Below are positions 1-7,325 of a stretch of DNA of 24,914 nt, one piece after another; position 1 is the first letter of the stretch, and each line of letters begins with the position of its first letter. This stretch comes from a virus. The stretch is from positions 1-24,914 of the IMG/VR virus record IMGVR_UViG_3300021365_000100, one strand, 5' to 3'. The notes beneath the pieces were generated by a model, which saw only the letters and a program-made list of their open reading frames with translations, was not told the DNA's origin and made no database searches. Made by a program: the position numbers and the translations under genes.

Positions 1-524
1 TGCACAATCTCCCAAACTTCTGGATGATGTGATCGAGGGTCAGCGGGTCTGAACGCTGACCCAAATGTGTTGTGTTCCTTGACTTCACTAGAGGCATAAA
101 CTAACCAGCCACGGAGATTGTTACCGCCCTCGGGAATAGAATCGAGATCAAACTCATTGGCGTAATCACCGCGCGCCACTACTGATTCGTCAAAGGAAGG
201 TACTATGACCGCGCCACCGTATACTTCGGAATAGACCAACAAATCCTCAATAGCTGATTTATAATCCAAATCAATCTCTAAATTACCCCAAGCCTCTTGA
301 TCCTCAGGATCACCACCAGTGAACTCGCGCCATGCGCGGATTGCATCAGCGGGGGCGGCCTCGATAATATTACGCATGATAGGGTCAACACGCATAATGC
401 CTTCGAGCACAGGGATTTCCATGCGATCACGAGCACAAAACTTAGTATGCGCAATCTGGTCATTATTCGTACCAGCACCGGAAATTAAGTTAAAAAAACT
501 GGAATTCAATCGATCGTTGCTCAT
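1..524 (-). CDS. Portal protein, N-terminal part (runs off left edge)
   Basis: An open frame starts at ATG 524 and reaches base 1 without a stop, giving 174 residues of a larger protein. It resembles the N-terminus of the DUF1073-type portal family. The cues are a segment DPIMRNIIEAAPADAIRAW near residues 47-65 (the clip before the first conserved Trp in these portals) and a stretch LLVYSEVYGGAVIVP near residues 95-110 that matches the conserved 'yGga.i' strand. Portals form the dodecameric ring at the capsid vertex through which DNA is pumped. The start follows the upstream gene by seven bases and has GTGAGA as its only Shine-Dalgarno-like sequence. Family assignment is from pattern memory. 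The distal structural genes lie outside the window. Confidence 0.75.
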   Translation of the reverse strand, partial: MSNDRLNSSFFNLISGAGTNNDQIAHTKFCARDRMEIPVLEGIMRVDPIMRNIIEAAPADAIRAWREFTGGDPEDQEAWGNLEIDLDYKSAIEDLLVYSEVYGGAVIVPSFDESVVARGDYANEFDLDSIPEGGNNLRGWLVYASSEVKEHNTFGSAFRPADPRSHHPEVWEIV

Positions 525-531
525 ATTAGTC

Positions 532-903
532 TCACTTGGCGCGAAGTAGTAATTTCACATCATCACTGATTTCGTTTGTCTTGTCTTCAATGTTGGTCAA
601 TTTTTGCTCAAAAATAGCATCACTGCGTTTCAATTCACTGACCTCACGTTTTAAATAATCGATCTGACTGTCGTGTCGAGAGGTGCTTTTCCCTAACGCG
701 ATGCTATTTTGTTGCAGGATAGTGATATCTTTTGTATTTGATGACAGTTGATTGCCTTGCGTGGTAGTGGTTTCGGATGTCAAGTTATGGCTGACATACA
801 GCCCGCCCGCTACAAATACAATGCCTAATACCCAAGCGCTAATGCGAAATTCGTTGCCTTTCACAAAACTATGCTGGGTGCTTTCTGGTGTCTTAATAGT
901 CAT
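532..903 (-). CDS. Small membrane-anchored coiled-coil protein
   Basis: 123 residues. A polar N-terminus is followed by one hydrophobic segment near residues 21-41 (ISAWVLGIVFVAGGLY) and then a long polar, heptad-like region to the C-terminus rich in Asn, Ser, Lys and Glu. This is an N-in, C-out bitopic layout with a periplasmic coiled coil. Inner-membrane spanins and some virion-associated membrane proteins look like this, but there is no neighbouring endolysin or outer spanin to confirm a lysis role. The start overlaps the upstream stop as TAATG. Function is not assigned. Confidence 0.8.
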   Translation of the reverse strand: MTIKTPESTQHSFVKGNEFRISAWVLGIVFVAGGLYVSHNLTSETTTTQGNQLSSNTKDITILQQNSIALGKSTSRHDSQIDYLKREVSELKRSDAIFEQKLTNIEDKTNEISDDVKLLLRAK

Positions 904-1361
904 TAGTCTGACCCCCCAATAAATTTATCTTTGAATGTGTTTAGTCGGACCAGCCGATACATTAACGTTTGGTGAAATTCGGTTATCCCTAAATCTTTCA
1001 ATACCTCTTTCATTTTGCGATCCGCTTTTGTACGGTCTTCCAATTGCAGAAGAAGCATATCATGTAGTAACGCCGCCACCGCGTATGCTCCGAAAGGAGG
1101 GAACAAATAGGCAACCAATATCGCCAAAAACCCCAAGCCGAAAGCTAGCGGTGAAAACCAAAAATTAGATATCCCAAGTAGAATTAGGATCAAGGCTGTG
1201 GGGATAACGAAACGGGGCAAAGTCGCTCCATCAGTTTCAGTGCCTGCAGGGATTCGCACGCCTCCAATTTCAACATCATCAAGAGTCTTCCACCAAGATT
1301 GTTGGAAATAAGTGGCTGGCCGTATTAAGATCATTCGTGGCATTTTACTTAATTGTTTCAT
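903..1361 (-). CDS. DUF1353-family protein with an inserted hydrophobic hairpin
   Basis: 152 residues from ATG 1361. The frame could begin nine bases earlier at a GTG, but the AGGTG upstream fits the ATG better. Family cues are W..LDDVEIGGVRIPAGTETDGATLPR (residues 24-50), an AALLHDMLL segment near 97-105 with the His-Asp pair, then a basic, Asp-containing helix and a terminal MYRLVR. DUF1353 proteins are common in phage and prophage genomes and their role is not established. Here the link between the two conserved halves is a hydrophobic stretch of almost 40 residues (about 53-90) that could cross the membrane twice. DUF1353 proteins usually carry only a short linker there. Confidence 0.8.
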   Translation of the reverse strand: MKQLSKMPRMILIRPATYFQQSWWKTLDDVEIGGVRIPAGTETDGATLPRFVIPTALILILLGISNFWFSPLAFGLGFLAILVAYLFPPFGAYAVAALLHDMLLLQLEDRTKADRKMKEVLKDLGITEFHQTLMYRLVRLNTFKDKFIGGSD

Positions 1362-1362
1362 T

Positions 1363-2022
1363 CTAGGCACCTAATTTGTTGTCGTAATCGAGAGTCATAG
1401 CGATTAAGTGTTTAAGTTGAGTACCGACAGGGAGCGGAATAGGTATCATAGACTTGAATGGTTCTACCGTCACGTCAGTTGTGGCCCACACTGACGTTAA
1501 CGCCGCAATTTCCGTAATTAATTTCGGATCGTACAAATCCTCATAGCTACGTAGTTCCGCCGACATATTCCGAAACATTGTTTGCACAAAGGGTAATACG
1601 CCGAAGTCCTCCGCCTGTGACTCCAAACTCGAAACGATGTTCTTACGTCGTCTGGTGTCTGCGCGGTTGGATTGTTGCTTGGTTGCATAAATCTTGGGCT
1701 CGTCATAGACTTTCGGCCCAAGACTTCCGTCACGCCTAGCCCAACGACGGTAAGAAACTCTCTTAACTAGTCTGCCAGTGGGGACATCCCTAACCCACTC
1801 AAAATAAGCTGCCAAGACCAAGGTCTCGAATTCTGAGGTTTCCGGGTTGTAGTCCTTGAAGTATTCTGTCATGCCCAGCTGCCCGCTAGTGATATCTTCC
1901 TTCGGGTGGACTCTTCTGATCTGGACTTTGTAGTTTATGTGGCTGGGGATTGTAGTCCAGTCCTGCGGAGCATCTTGTGGGTTTTTAAGCAGCCCGTAGA
2001 TTATGTATTCTTGATCACTCAT
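1363..2022 (-). CDS. Conserved-looking phage protein of unknown function
   Basis: 219 residues, start ATG 2022 with GAGG eight bases upstream, inside the end of the previous gene. I do not recognise a family. The N-terminal 60 residues describe short beta-like segments and the middle is strongly basic (RLVKRVSYRRWARR, then RADTRRRKN). The last 80 residues look helical, ending in a hydrophobic patch PIPLPVGTQL. There is no signal peptide or clear transmembrane helix. It directly follows a likely virion surface protein, so a structural or assembly role is possible but only inferred from position. Confidence 0.75.
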   Translation of the reverse strand: MSDQEYIIYGLLKNPQDAPQDWTTIPSHINYKVQIRRVHPKEDITSGQLGMTEYFKDYNPETSEFETLVLAAYFEWVRDVPTGRLVKRVSYRRWARRDGSLGPKVYDEPKIYATKQQSNRADTRRRKNIVSSLESQAEDFGVLPFVQTMFRNMSAELRSYEDLYDPKLITEIAALTSVWATTDVTVEPFKSMIPIPLPVGTQLKHLIAMTLDYDNKLGA

Positions 2023-2025
2023 TGC

Positions 2026-3315
2026 TTATGCCTCTTGTATGGTGTATCCGACAAAATCTGCAAGCCCGTCAACCCAGAAGCTCACGAAAACAGTGTTGTC
2101 ATTATTTATGTTGTTGTTCCTGTTGACTTGGAGAGTGTTTAGGGCAACTCGCTTGAAGTTGGCATTTTCCACACCAATGTTTGAAGCCACGAAAGAAGCA
2201 CCAACAATTTCACTCCCTGCAGGAACTATAGATGTCCCAAAGATTAGATCGAATATGTCATCCTCATCCATCTCGAACTCTATGTGGCAGTGGGCCTTGA
2301 GGCCATACCTAGTAATTGAGCCACTCCTGAGAGCGACCTGTCCTTGAGCTGCTTCACTCCCTATGATCAGGTTAGTGTTTGTCGCAGTTATATCTGTAAG
2401 GTCCATCGAAAAATTGGGTGATTGCCTTATCAATTCATACTTCGTATCGTCATCGTTCGCCAACAACCACTTGGGAATTGGCGCAAAGTCAATAGCATAA
2501 GGAGAATTTGCACTCAATAGGCCAGCTGTGATCAACTCTTCACGGGTGTGGAAAGCTGCATCAGACTCCTGAACAATCTTACCAGCGTAATTCACCCAGC
2601 CTACAGACGCCTTCAGCAGCGGTCTGTAGTAAGTTGCATGAAATTGACCACCAGACCCGGAAGCAGGTGTGGTAAGATTGGTGAAAGTCTTGTACTTGAA
2701 CCGATTCAACCCATCAAATAAAGCAACATCAGGACTTATAACTAAGTTTTGATTCAACCCGTTGGGCTCGAACAATCCGGCGGTTTCGGTAAAGTTGAAT
2801 GTACCGGGGAATTGTGGGTGCGGTAAAGCTGTCCAGCCGAAGGGAGGCGGAAATGGCCCGGGATTATCATTCCCTGAGACATCAACAAATTCCTGTATGT
2901 TCACATTAGAATCGAGATCAAAAAAGCTACAATAAAAGCTCTCTATGATAGCATTCTGATTAACCAACAAATTAACGCTGTGAGATACGCTGTTGTGTTC
3001 TGTACCAATGTTGTAGTGCCCGAGAGTGTTACTCAAAGGCCAAACCTGCATCGTTATCAAGCCACGCTGATCGTCTGCTTCTACTTTTATATCAATAGAC
3101 AACTCACCGTCCGGGGTGTGCATTGTTGCACTCTCTCCTTCTTGGGCAGCATCGTTCTGGACACCAAAAAAGTCAATCGTTTTGTAAGACTGGGCGTAAA
3201 ACGATCCGTCACTGATGAACTGATTGTTTGTCTGTGCTGTGGGATTAGAAATCCAATCCACTTTCTCATAGGCGACCTCTAGGCCACCTCGTCTTGATAC
3301 TTGAGATTTTGCCAT
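2026..3315 (-). CDS. Probable virion structural protein (beta-rich)
   Basis: 429 residues, the largest gene between TerL and the portal. The composition is typical of phage surface proteins: rich in Asn, Thr, Ser, Gly and aromatic residues, few Cys, and many alternating hydrophobic and polar segments. There is a Pro-rich loop (PGPFPPPFGW) near residues 152-161. No enzymatic motif, signal peptide or coiled coil was seen. Its place beside the 175-residue beta-like protein and between TerL and portal suggests a head decoration, spike or fibre subunit. The homologous family is not recognised, so this is inference from composition and position. Confidence 0.75.
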   Translation of the reverse strand: MAKSQVSRRGGLEVAYEKVDWISNPTAQTNNQFISDGSFYAQSYKTIDFFGVQNDAAQEGESATMHTPDGELSIDIKVEADDQRGLITMQVWPLSNTLGHYNIGTEHNSVSHSVNLLVNQNAIIESFYCSFFDLDSNVNIQEFVDVSGNDNPGPFPPPFGWTALPHPQFPGTFNFTETAGLFEPNGLNQNLVISPDVALFDGLNRFKYKTFTNLTTPASGSGGQFHATYYRPLLKASVGWVNYAGKIVQESDAAFHTREELITAGLLSANSPYAIDFAPIPKWLLANDDDTKYELIRQSPNFSMDLTDITATNTNLIIGSEAAQGQVALRSGSITRYGLKAHCHIEFEMDEDDIFDLIFGTSIVPAGSEIVGASFVASNIGVENANFKRVALNTLQVNRNNNINNDNTVFVSFWVDGLADFVGYTIQEA

Positions 3316-3317
3316 GA

Positions 3318-3845
3318 TTACACCGCTGCTGGTAGTTCAGTTTCTTCGATCAACACATCAGCATTGTTGTTAGCCGTTGTTGTAATCGCAAACGTACCGA
3401 GATCAACTAAATCGCTTTCCCCAAACTGACGTGATCCCTCGGAATTAATTGTAGCCGTAAAAACATCAGTTCCGCGAGTAATAGTAATAGTCACAGGTGT
3501 GGAACCCTCATTACTGACGACTACTGAGATAAATTGTCCGTTAGGGGTAATTTGAGTAGTAGCATCGGCTGGTAAATCTATAGCACGCCCGTAGGATTGA
3601 GCTCGGATCAAGGAAATTTCCCCCTGAACATCAATAGGTGCGGGGTTGACAATGTTGACGTCCATGGGTCCTGTACCGCCACCACCTGAACTCTGGCCCC
3701 CTGTACCCGCTACCACGTGCGTTTGTGGGTGCCTGACGTACCAAGGTACCGCGGCCAATGCCCGACGAATGGCGGGTGTGTAACCGGACAAAGCCTCTAC
3801 TGGCGCGTCGTTATCATCTACAGGGTTTTTATTAAAATCAGTCAT
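3318..3845 (-). CDS. Probable virion protein with Gly-rich linker and beta domain
   Basis: 175 residues, start ATG 3845 with GAGG eight bases upstream. The N-terminal 45 residues contain a helix (TPAIRRALAAVPWYVRHPQ). A flexible Gly/Ser linker (residues 48-59, GTGGQSSGGGGT) leads to a C-terminal domain of short Thr/Val-rich beta strands. That layout, an N-terminal anchor then a linker then a beta sandwich, is common in head decoration and fibre-attachment proteins. It sits next to the larger beta-rich gene and ends two bases before it, so the two products may act together. No named family is recognised. Confidence 0.75.
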   Translation of the reverse strand: MTDFNKNPVDDNDAPVEALSGYTPAIRRALAAVPWYVRHPQTHVVAGTGGQSSGGGGTGPMDVNIVNPAPIDVQGEISLIRAQSYGRAIDLPADATTQITPNGQFISVVVSNEGSTPVTITITRGTDVFTATINSEGSRQFGESDLVDLGTFAITTTANNNADVLIEETELPAAV

Positions 3846-3858
3846 TTGTTAATCCTCG

Positions 3859-4218
3859 TTAAGCGGCTCGACCGCAGCATGGTGTTTGTGCCTCATCCTT
3901 AGCTTCATAGCGGGATAATTGGCGTTGTAGTTCAGTATCTCTTGCCGTTGCTACTGTGCGACGAACCCGAGCAGTGGAGCGAGCAGCGAGAGATTGCCAA
4001 GCCCTGACCCCCATTTCAACTACTAGATTCAATTCCGGTGTATCGATTTCCACTACGACATACCCTTCGATCTCCGCCGTCTGGTCCAGCACCACCTGAG
4101 TGCGTGTCATAGACTGTACGTCGATACGATCGTTTTTGGAATAAAGAACCGAACCCGAGAACGCTACATCAGATCGGTCGGCCCATTCGCCCTTAATGAC
4201 TCTCACTGGATGTCTCAT
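3859..4218 (-). CDS. Unknown protein directly downstream of TerL
   Basis: 119 residues. The start overlaps the TerL stop as ATGA, so the two are probably translationally coupled. The N-terminal two thirds look beta-rich (QVVLDQTAEIEGYVVVEIDT). A very basic Arg-rich stretch follows (ARSTARVRRTVATARDTELQRQ, quoted only in part as a motif around residues 78-99). The tail contains a Cys pair, TPCCGRAA. I do not recognise the family. A head-completion or DNA-contacting role is conceivable from position and charge, but nothing in the sequence proves it. Confidence 0.7.
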   Translation of the reverse strand: MRHPVRVIKGEWADRSDVAFSGSVLYSKNDRIDVQSMTRTQVVLDQTAEIEGYVVVEIDTPELNLVVEMGVRAWQSLAARSTARVRRTVATARDTELQRQLSRYEAKDEAQTPCCGRAA

Positions 4219-5837
4219 GCTAATCCTCCGAATCCGGCATAACTGTTTGTGGCTTTAACCTTGTGGAATTTGTCGAGCAGCGCAAGCACCGCTGTATCCA
4301 GAAGATCGTCAGACACGTGTGTATCGTTTAAATTAAATGTTTTAAATTCATTACGCAGGGTCAAGGCCCAAGCGCCATCCGTCCATTTGGTCATCCCAGC
4401 TGGTAGGATCAACCGTTTAGATTGTACCCAAGGCAGGACTAACTCGGCACGCTGGAATTTGTTTCGCGCAATAATTTCATTTTTCTCGGTTTTCTTATCA
4501 TACCGATATATAGTGCCTTTAACTAGCTCAATTCGACAAGATATGCCGCGCAGTGGCAATTCACCTTCTAAATAGCTAACTAACGCAGGGCCAATATTGG
4601 CGTACTCCACACGAATTACTGTGAATTTTAGGCTTTGCGTTTCTTTACCTTTGAGCTCTTCGATCCAGTCGGCGACCGCTTTGAACATGTCCATAGGGTT
4701 GGCTTTGATTCTGCAGCCGTCCACTCCATAGAGGTGTTTTGTGTGTCTACGGTCTGATCCCCACGCCGTACAGGCTGTGAAATCGTTGGCGATTCCGCCC
4801 AAATTAGCTGTGTCAATTCTGATAAACCCATTAGATAATAACTCCGGCGGCTCGACATACCAGCCCAGCCATTTTTCGTCAAACAATGAAATAGAAGGAT
4901 CGAGCGGCGATTGCATATATTGGCTAGCAAATGCTACTGCACCAGCTGGCAATTCATCTTCCTCGTCGGTCGTGGAATTTTGGATATTGCGTAAACGTTC
5001 AAGGCCAAATCTCTCTGGCCAAAGTGCGCCTTCTGGAATCTCGTCAATCGGGATAACTGTTGCGTGGCTATATTCCTTGTAATTGGGTGGCACCTCACCG
5101 TTACAAATAGCTGGGAGAGCCAACACGTGCCACTGTTCACCTACGCCGCCCGATAAAAGGTAGTTAGTTGTGTCGTTTTCGTTTAATCGCTGGGCTATAC
5201 ATATAATGGGTGTGTCGTCGTGGCCCAACCGTGATGTCACCGTGTCATTCAACAACTCATTGACGGACTTGCGTACAGTGGCCGACCTAGCGTCCATGGG
5301 CTTCATCATATCGTCTAAGATAATCAGGCCGTCCCAAGGATCGCCATCACGCCCGGCACGGAAACCAGTAACTTCACCCTTTGTACTTACCGCGTGGAAC
5401 TCCCCGCCTACAGTGGTTTCCCAATGCGATTGGCTGTCGGAATCTGCTGCGATTTTCGTGTTAGGGTAGTCCGACTGAAAGTCCTGCGATTTGACCATCC
5501 GACGAATGCGGCGGCTGTTCTTACGTACTAGGCTATCGGAAAACGATAGGTGCATGATGCGGGCGGCGGGATTTGTAGCGAAAATGCGACCCGATAATTG
5601 GATCGTCGTGAATTCAGTCTTACCGTGGCCCGGTGGCATGTTGATAATCAAACGTTTAATCTCGCCTGACATCACCCGATCTAGAGTATCACAAATCAAC
5701 TCATGGAACGGGGCTAAATCGATGTCTTTACCTTCCAATATGCCAAATGAATAAGCCGCCCAAAGATTATGGCGGGTCAAACGTGCTATGGCTTCAGGAT
5801 GGTACGGCCCAAGTGGGGCCTCGACGGCTGCGTTCAT
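4215..5837 (-). CDS. terL: Terminase large subunit (packaging ATPase and nuclease)
   Basis: 540 residues from ATG 5837. A TTG 12 bases upstream is in frame but less likely. The N-terminal ATPase shows Walker A MPPGHGKTE near residues 67-75 and Walker B LIILDD at 171-176. The C-terminal RNase H-like nuclease begins at FIRIDTA near 338-344, with the acidic residues D342 and D352, and a late acidic site HVSDDLLDTA near the end. TerL is the motor that cuts concatemeric DNA and pumps it into the prohead, docking on the portal. It lies three small genes downstream of TerS and about 3.7 kb upstream of the portal gene, which is a wide gap. Confidence 0.95.
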   Translation of the reverse strand: MNAAVEAPLGPYHPEAIARLTRHNLWAAYSFGILEGKDIDLAPFHELICDTLDRVMSGEIKRLIINMPPGHGKTEFTTIQLSGRIFATNPAARIMHLSFSDSLVRKNSRRIRRMVKSQDFQSDYPNTKIAADSDSQSHWETTVGGEFHAVSTKGEVTGFRAGRDGDPWDGLIILDDMMKPMDARSATVRKSVNELLNDTVTSRLGHDDTPIICIAQRLNENDTTNYLLSGGVGEQWHVLALPAICNGEVPPNYKEYSHATVIPIDEIPEGALWPERFGLERLRNIQNSTTDEEDELPAGAVAFASQYMQSPLDPSISLFDEKWLGWYVEPPELLSNGFIRIDTANLGGIANDFTACTAWGSDRRHTKHLYGVDGCRIKANPMDMFKAVADWIEELKGKETQSLKFTVIRVEYANIGPALVSYLEGELPLRGISCRIELVKGTIYRYDKKTEKNEIIARNKFQRAELVLPWVQSKRLILPAGMTKWTDGAWALTLRNEFKTFNLNDTHVSDDLLDTAVLALLDKFHKVKATNSYAGFGGLA

Positions 5838-5839
5838 TC

Positions 5840-5935
5840 TTACTTGCAAATCCTATCTATCCAACCACGGGCCAACCAATCATGATGGATGCGTTTGCCC
5901 TCGGCGAATAGGAAATCACTGAAAATTAAATACAT
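5840..5935 (-). CDS. 31-residue ORF before TerL
   Basis: A short frame starting MYLIFSDFLFAEGKRIHHDW with ATG 5935, overlapping the previous stop as TAATG, and GGGGA about eight bases upstream. It ends two bases before the TerL start. It is supported only by the tight spacing, the ribosome site and the absence of any other gene between its neighbours. The N-terminal ten residues are hydrophobic. It could serve mainly to couple translation into TerL. Confidence 0.5.
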   Translation of the reverse strand: MYLIFSDFLFAEGKRIHHDWLARGWIDRICK

Positions 5936-6057
5936 TATCGTTTCCCCTTTTTCACTATCTTGCGTACGTCTTTCACTTGGTCAATAACGACGCCAACCAA
6001 ACGACCGACGACATAAAGTCCGATAATTCCCGCAAATACTGCAATTAAAAGTCCCAC
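5935..6057 (-). CDS. Small single-helix membrane protein (GTG start)
   Basis: 40 residues, read from a GTG at 6057 that overlaps the previous TAG stop by one base (TAGTG). The product has one hydrophobic segment, LLIAVFAGIIGLYVVGRLVG at about residues 3-22, followed by a basic amphipathic tail (DVRKIVKKGKR). This looks like a membrane-anchored microprotein with a cytoplasmic C-terminus. No upstream ATG exists in this frame, so the GTG start is inferred from the overlap geometry. Confidence 0.5.
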   Translation of the reverse strand: MGLLIAVFAGIIGLYVVGRLVGVVIDQVKDVRKIVKKGKR

Positions 6058-6344
6058 TATTTCACTATCCCGGCTTTCGCCCGTTTGCGGCGTTCCCACC
6101 ACATTTGTAATTTAATAAACCAAACCACCACACGGAAGCGACGACGCCAAGCATGGTAGGTACAAAATAAAAAGGACGCTACCGAAATAGCGCCAAGAGC
6201 GCCAATTAAGGCGCTAAGGAGGGAGAAAAAGGAGGCGATTACCAAGAACCGAATGCTTTGACACATCGGACAAATGTTCTCGCTTTCCAACTTTCTCAAC
6301 ACGTCGTCAAACATGTTTCTCATGAAATCTTTGATCTTACTCAT
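6057..6344 (-). CDS. Membrane protein between TerS and TerL, holin-like size
   Basis: 95 residues. The ATG at 6344 is chosen because it overlaps the end of TerS and gives a compact protein; an upstream in-frame start exists at 6356. A charged N-terminal helix is followed by a CPMC motif (residues 25-28). Then comes a long hydrophobic region (about 32-63, FLVIASFFSLLSALIGALGA) able to form one or two membrane helices, and a highly basic tail (AWRRRF, WWERRKRAK). The size, membrane region and charged tail are compatible with a holin, but no endolysin is adjacent, so that is only a possibility. Confidence 0.7.
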   Translation of the reverse strand: MSKIKDFMRNMFDDVLRKLESENICPMCQSIRFLVIASFFSLLSALIGALGAISVASFLFCTYHAWRRRFRVVVWFIKLQMWWERRKRAKAGIVK

Positions 6345-6834
6345 TATCCGAATCACTCATTACTGTTCGTACGGCTTCTATCAAATCGGCCGGAGCAACA
6401 GTATTCATTGGGGCGTCGTTACCACTGCCGTCGTCTGTCACATGTTTAGTTTTCTCAGCCCATTTCTTGGGTTGGCGATTATTCAACCAATATCGCGCTG
6501 CGGCAACGTCCGGGGCAATTTCCTTAGTGATCGTTTTAGTTTTGATCTGTTTGCGCCCTTCGACCATTTCCGTGGATATATGTTTTTCCGTAACTTCGTA
6601 TCCTACTGCACGTTTGTGGAGACGAGTGCTCACCGCAGTATCGGCTATTAATGCACTACGACGATATGCCATCGCAAAATCAGGATATTTCTTAATCCAC
6701 TGGGCTATGGTCTGCTTTGTTACACCAAAAAATACTGCGGCATCTGCTTGACTAAATCCGCACATAAAGAATTTCTTAGCTTCACCGACAAATGATGGAT
6801 CGTATTTAACAGCTTTTGATTTAGAGTCGGCCAT
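6337..6834 (-). CDS. terS: Terminase small subunit (DNA-recognition, HTH)
   Basis: 165 residues from ATG 6834. A longer frame opening at TTG 6882 overlaps the -10/-35 region and is rejected. Residues 26-47 (GFSQADAAVFFGVTKQTIAQW) form a helix-turn-helix. The family signature continues with AVGYEVTEKH and a terminal APDVAAARYWLNNRQPKKWAEK segment typical of small terminases. TerS binds the packaging site and hands the DNA to TerL. Directly upstream lies a repeat-rich non-coding block, a natural candidate for its binding site. A sigma-70-like promoter (TTGACC-17-TAAAAT) reads into this gene. Confidence 0.9.
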   Translation of the reverse strand: MADSKSKAVKYDPSFVGEAKKFFMCGFSQADAAVFFGVTKQTIAQWIKKYPDFAMAYRRSALIADTAVSTRLHKRAVGYEVTEKHISTEMVEGRKQIKTKTITKEIAPDVAAARYWLNNRQPKKWAEKTKHVTDDGSGNDAPMNTVAPADLIEAVRTVMSDSDNE

Positions 6835-6860
6835 AATTACTTTTCTTTTGGTATGCGCCA

Positions 6861-6889
6861 ATTTTACCACGGGATCGCTCAACGGTCAA
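6861..6889 (-). promoter_or_regulatory. Sigma-70-like promoter for the terminase/late operon
   Basis: On the minus strand, TTGACC (6884-6889) and TAAAAT (6861-6866) are separated by 17 bases. The -10 is preceded by TGG, an extended -10. Transcription would begin near 6854, about 20 bases before the terS ATG. It lacks the tandem-heptamer leader found downstream of the other promoters, so the late operon may be controlled differently. Confidence 0.75.
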
Positions 6890-6914
6890 GACTCCGATAG
6901 TATCCCTGACACCC

Positions 6915-7265
6915 TGTGGAATTTAATGTGCCGTTGTGGAGTTTTTTGTTAGATGCGTTTTGCCTGTCGCCGCGACACCAAAATTGTCTACATCATATCC
7001 ACCGACTCCACCGAATATATTTTCCAAATATTCTGCCCTACAGTGCGGCGGCCCCCAGCCCCCGTCGGACGGACAATCTGTAGGTTTCTACTTTAATAGC
7101 AATCGGTGGAGTTTACACGTGTCGTTAATATATTCGTGCATCCATCTGAGACTCCACAAAATTTGTTTCACGTATGTTTCACGTACACATTTGTGTTAGA
7201 TTTGTCGGCCTTCGGTGGAGTTTGCATATCCACAACAACCCGTTCCGTAGCACTCCTGTGGATAC
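6915..7265. repeat. Dispersed GTGGA repeats (about nine copies, both orientations)
   Basis: Plus-strand copies: TGTGGAATTT at 6915, TGTGGAGTTT at 6935, TCGGTGGAGTTT at 7103, TCGGTGGAGTTT at 7212 and TGTGGATAC at 7257. Minus-strand copies: CGGTGGATAT at 6995-7004 and TCGGTGGAGT at 7005-7014 (abutting), TTTGTGGAGT at 7151-7160 and TTGTGGATAT at 7226-7235. The common core is YGGTGGAGTTT or TTGTGGATAT. Two copies are one base away from the DnaA box TTATCCACA when read on the opposite strand (ATATCCACA, GTATCCACA). Confidence 0.75.
7165..7185 (+). repeat. Tandem 10-bp repeat GTTTCACGTA, 11-bp period
   Basis: GTTTCACGTA occurs at 7165-7174 and again at 7176-7185. One base separates the copies, so they fall on the same face of the helix. 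It lies among the GTGGA repeats. A related ACACGTGT palindrome sits at 7115-7122. This looks like a paired protein-binding site. Confidence 0.7.
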
Positions 7266-7325
7266 CTCCCAGCACCCGAGTCACTACTTTTTCGAAATAT
7301 CGTTTGGCTCTACAAAGGTGCTGGA

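Larger units (their letters stand above)
6890..7325. other. Non-coding control block: candidate cos/pac site or replication origin
   Basis: The longest gene-free stretch in the window, between the end of the early region and terS. It contains about nine copies of a GTGGA-core repeat in both orientations and a tandem GTTTCACGTA repeat. It also has a GC-rich core at 7043-7072 (with CCGTC/GACGG arms), AT-rich flanks (6994-7030, 7124-7136) and an 8-bp inverted repeat CCAGCACC/GGTGCTGG (7269-7276, 7317-7324). No convincing ORF was found on either strand. Its place directly upstream of terS parallels the cos region of lambda upstream of nu1. Two repeats also resemble DnaA boxes, so an origin is the rival explanation. 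Confidence 0.6.

Noticed and set aside
935-1168. Plus-strand open frames throughout, some over 100 codons (for example 4249-4575, 13438-13878, 20812-21294)
   Set aside because: Each lies antisense inside a well-supported minus-strand gene, lacks a ribosome site and recognisable motif, and would break the uniform gene orientation.
6180-6225. Inverted repeat AGCGCC-AATTAA-GGCGCT
   Set aside because: It arises from repeated Gly-Ala-Leu codons in a membrane helix and has no T-run or regulatory position.
6835-6882. Longer terS start at TTG 6882
   Set aside because: It would place the promoter elements inside the coding sequence; ATG 6834 gives a normal small-terminase N-terminus.
7269-7324. Intrinsic terminator from CCAGCACC/GGTGCTGG after the last early gene
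   Set aside because: The loop is 40 bases and there is no T-run on the transcribed strand; kept only as part of the control block.
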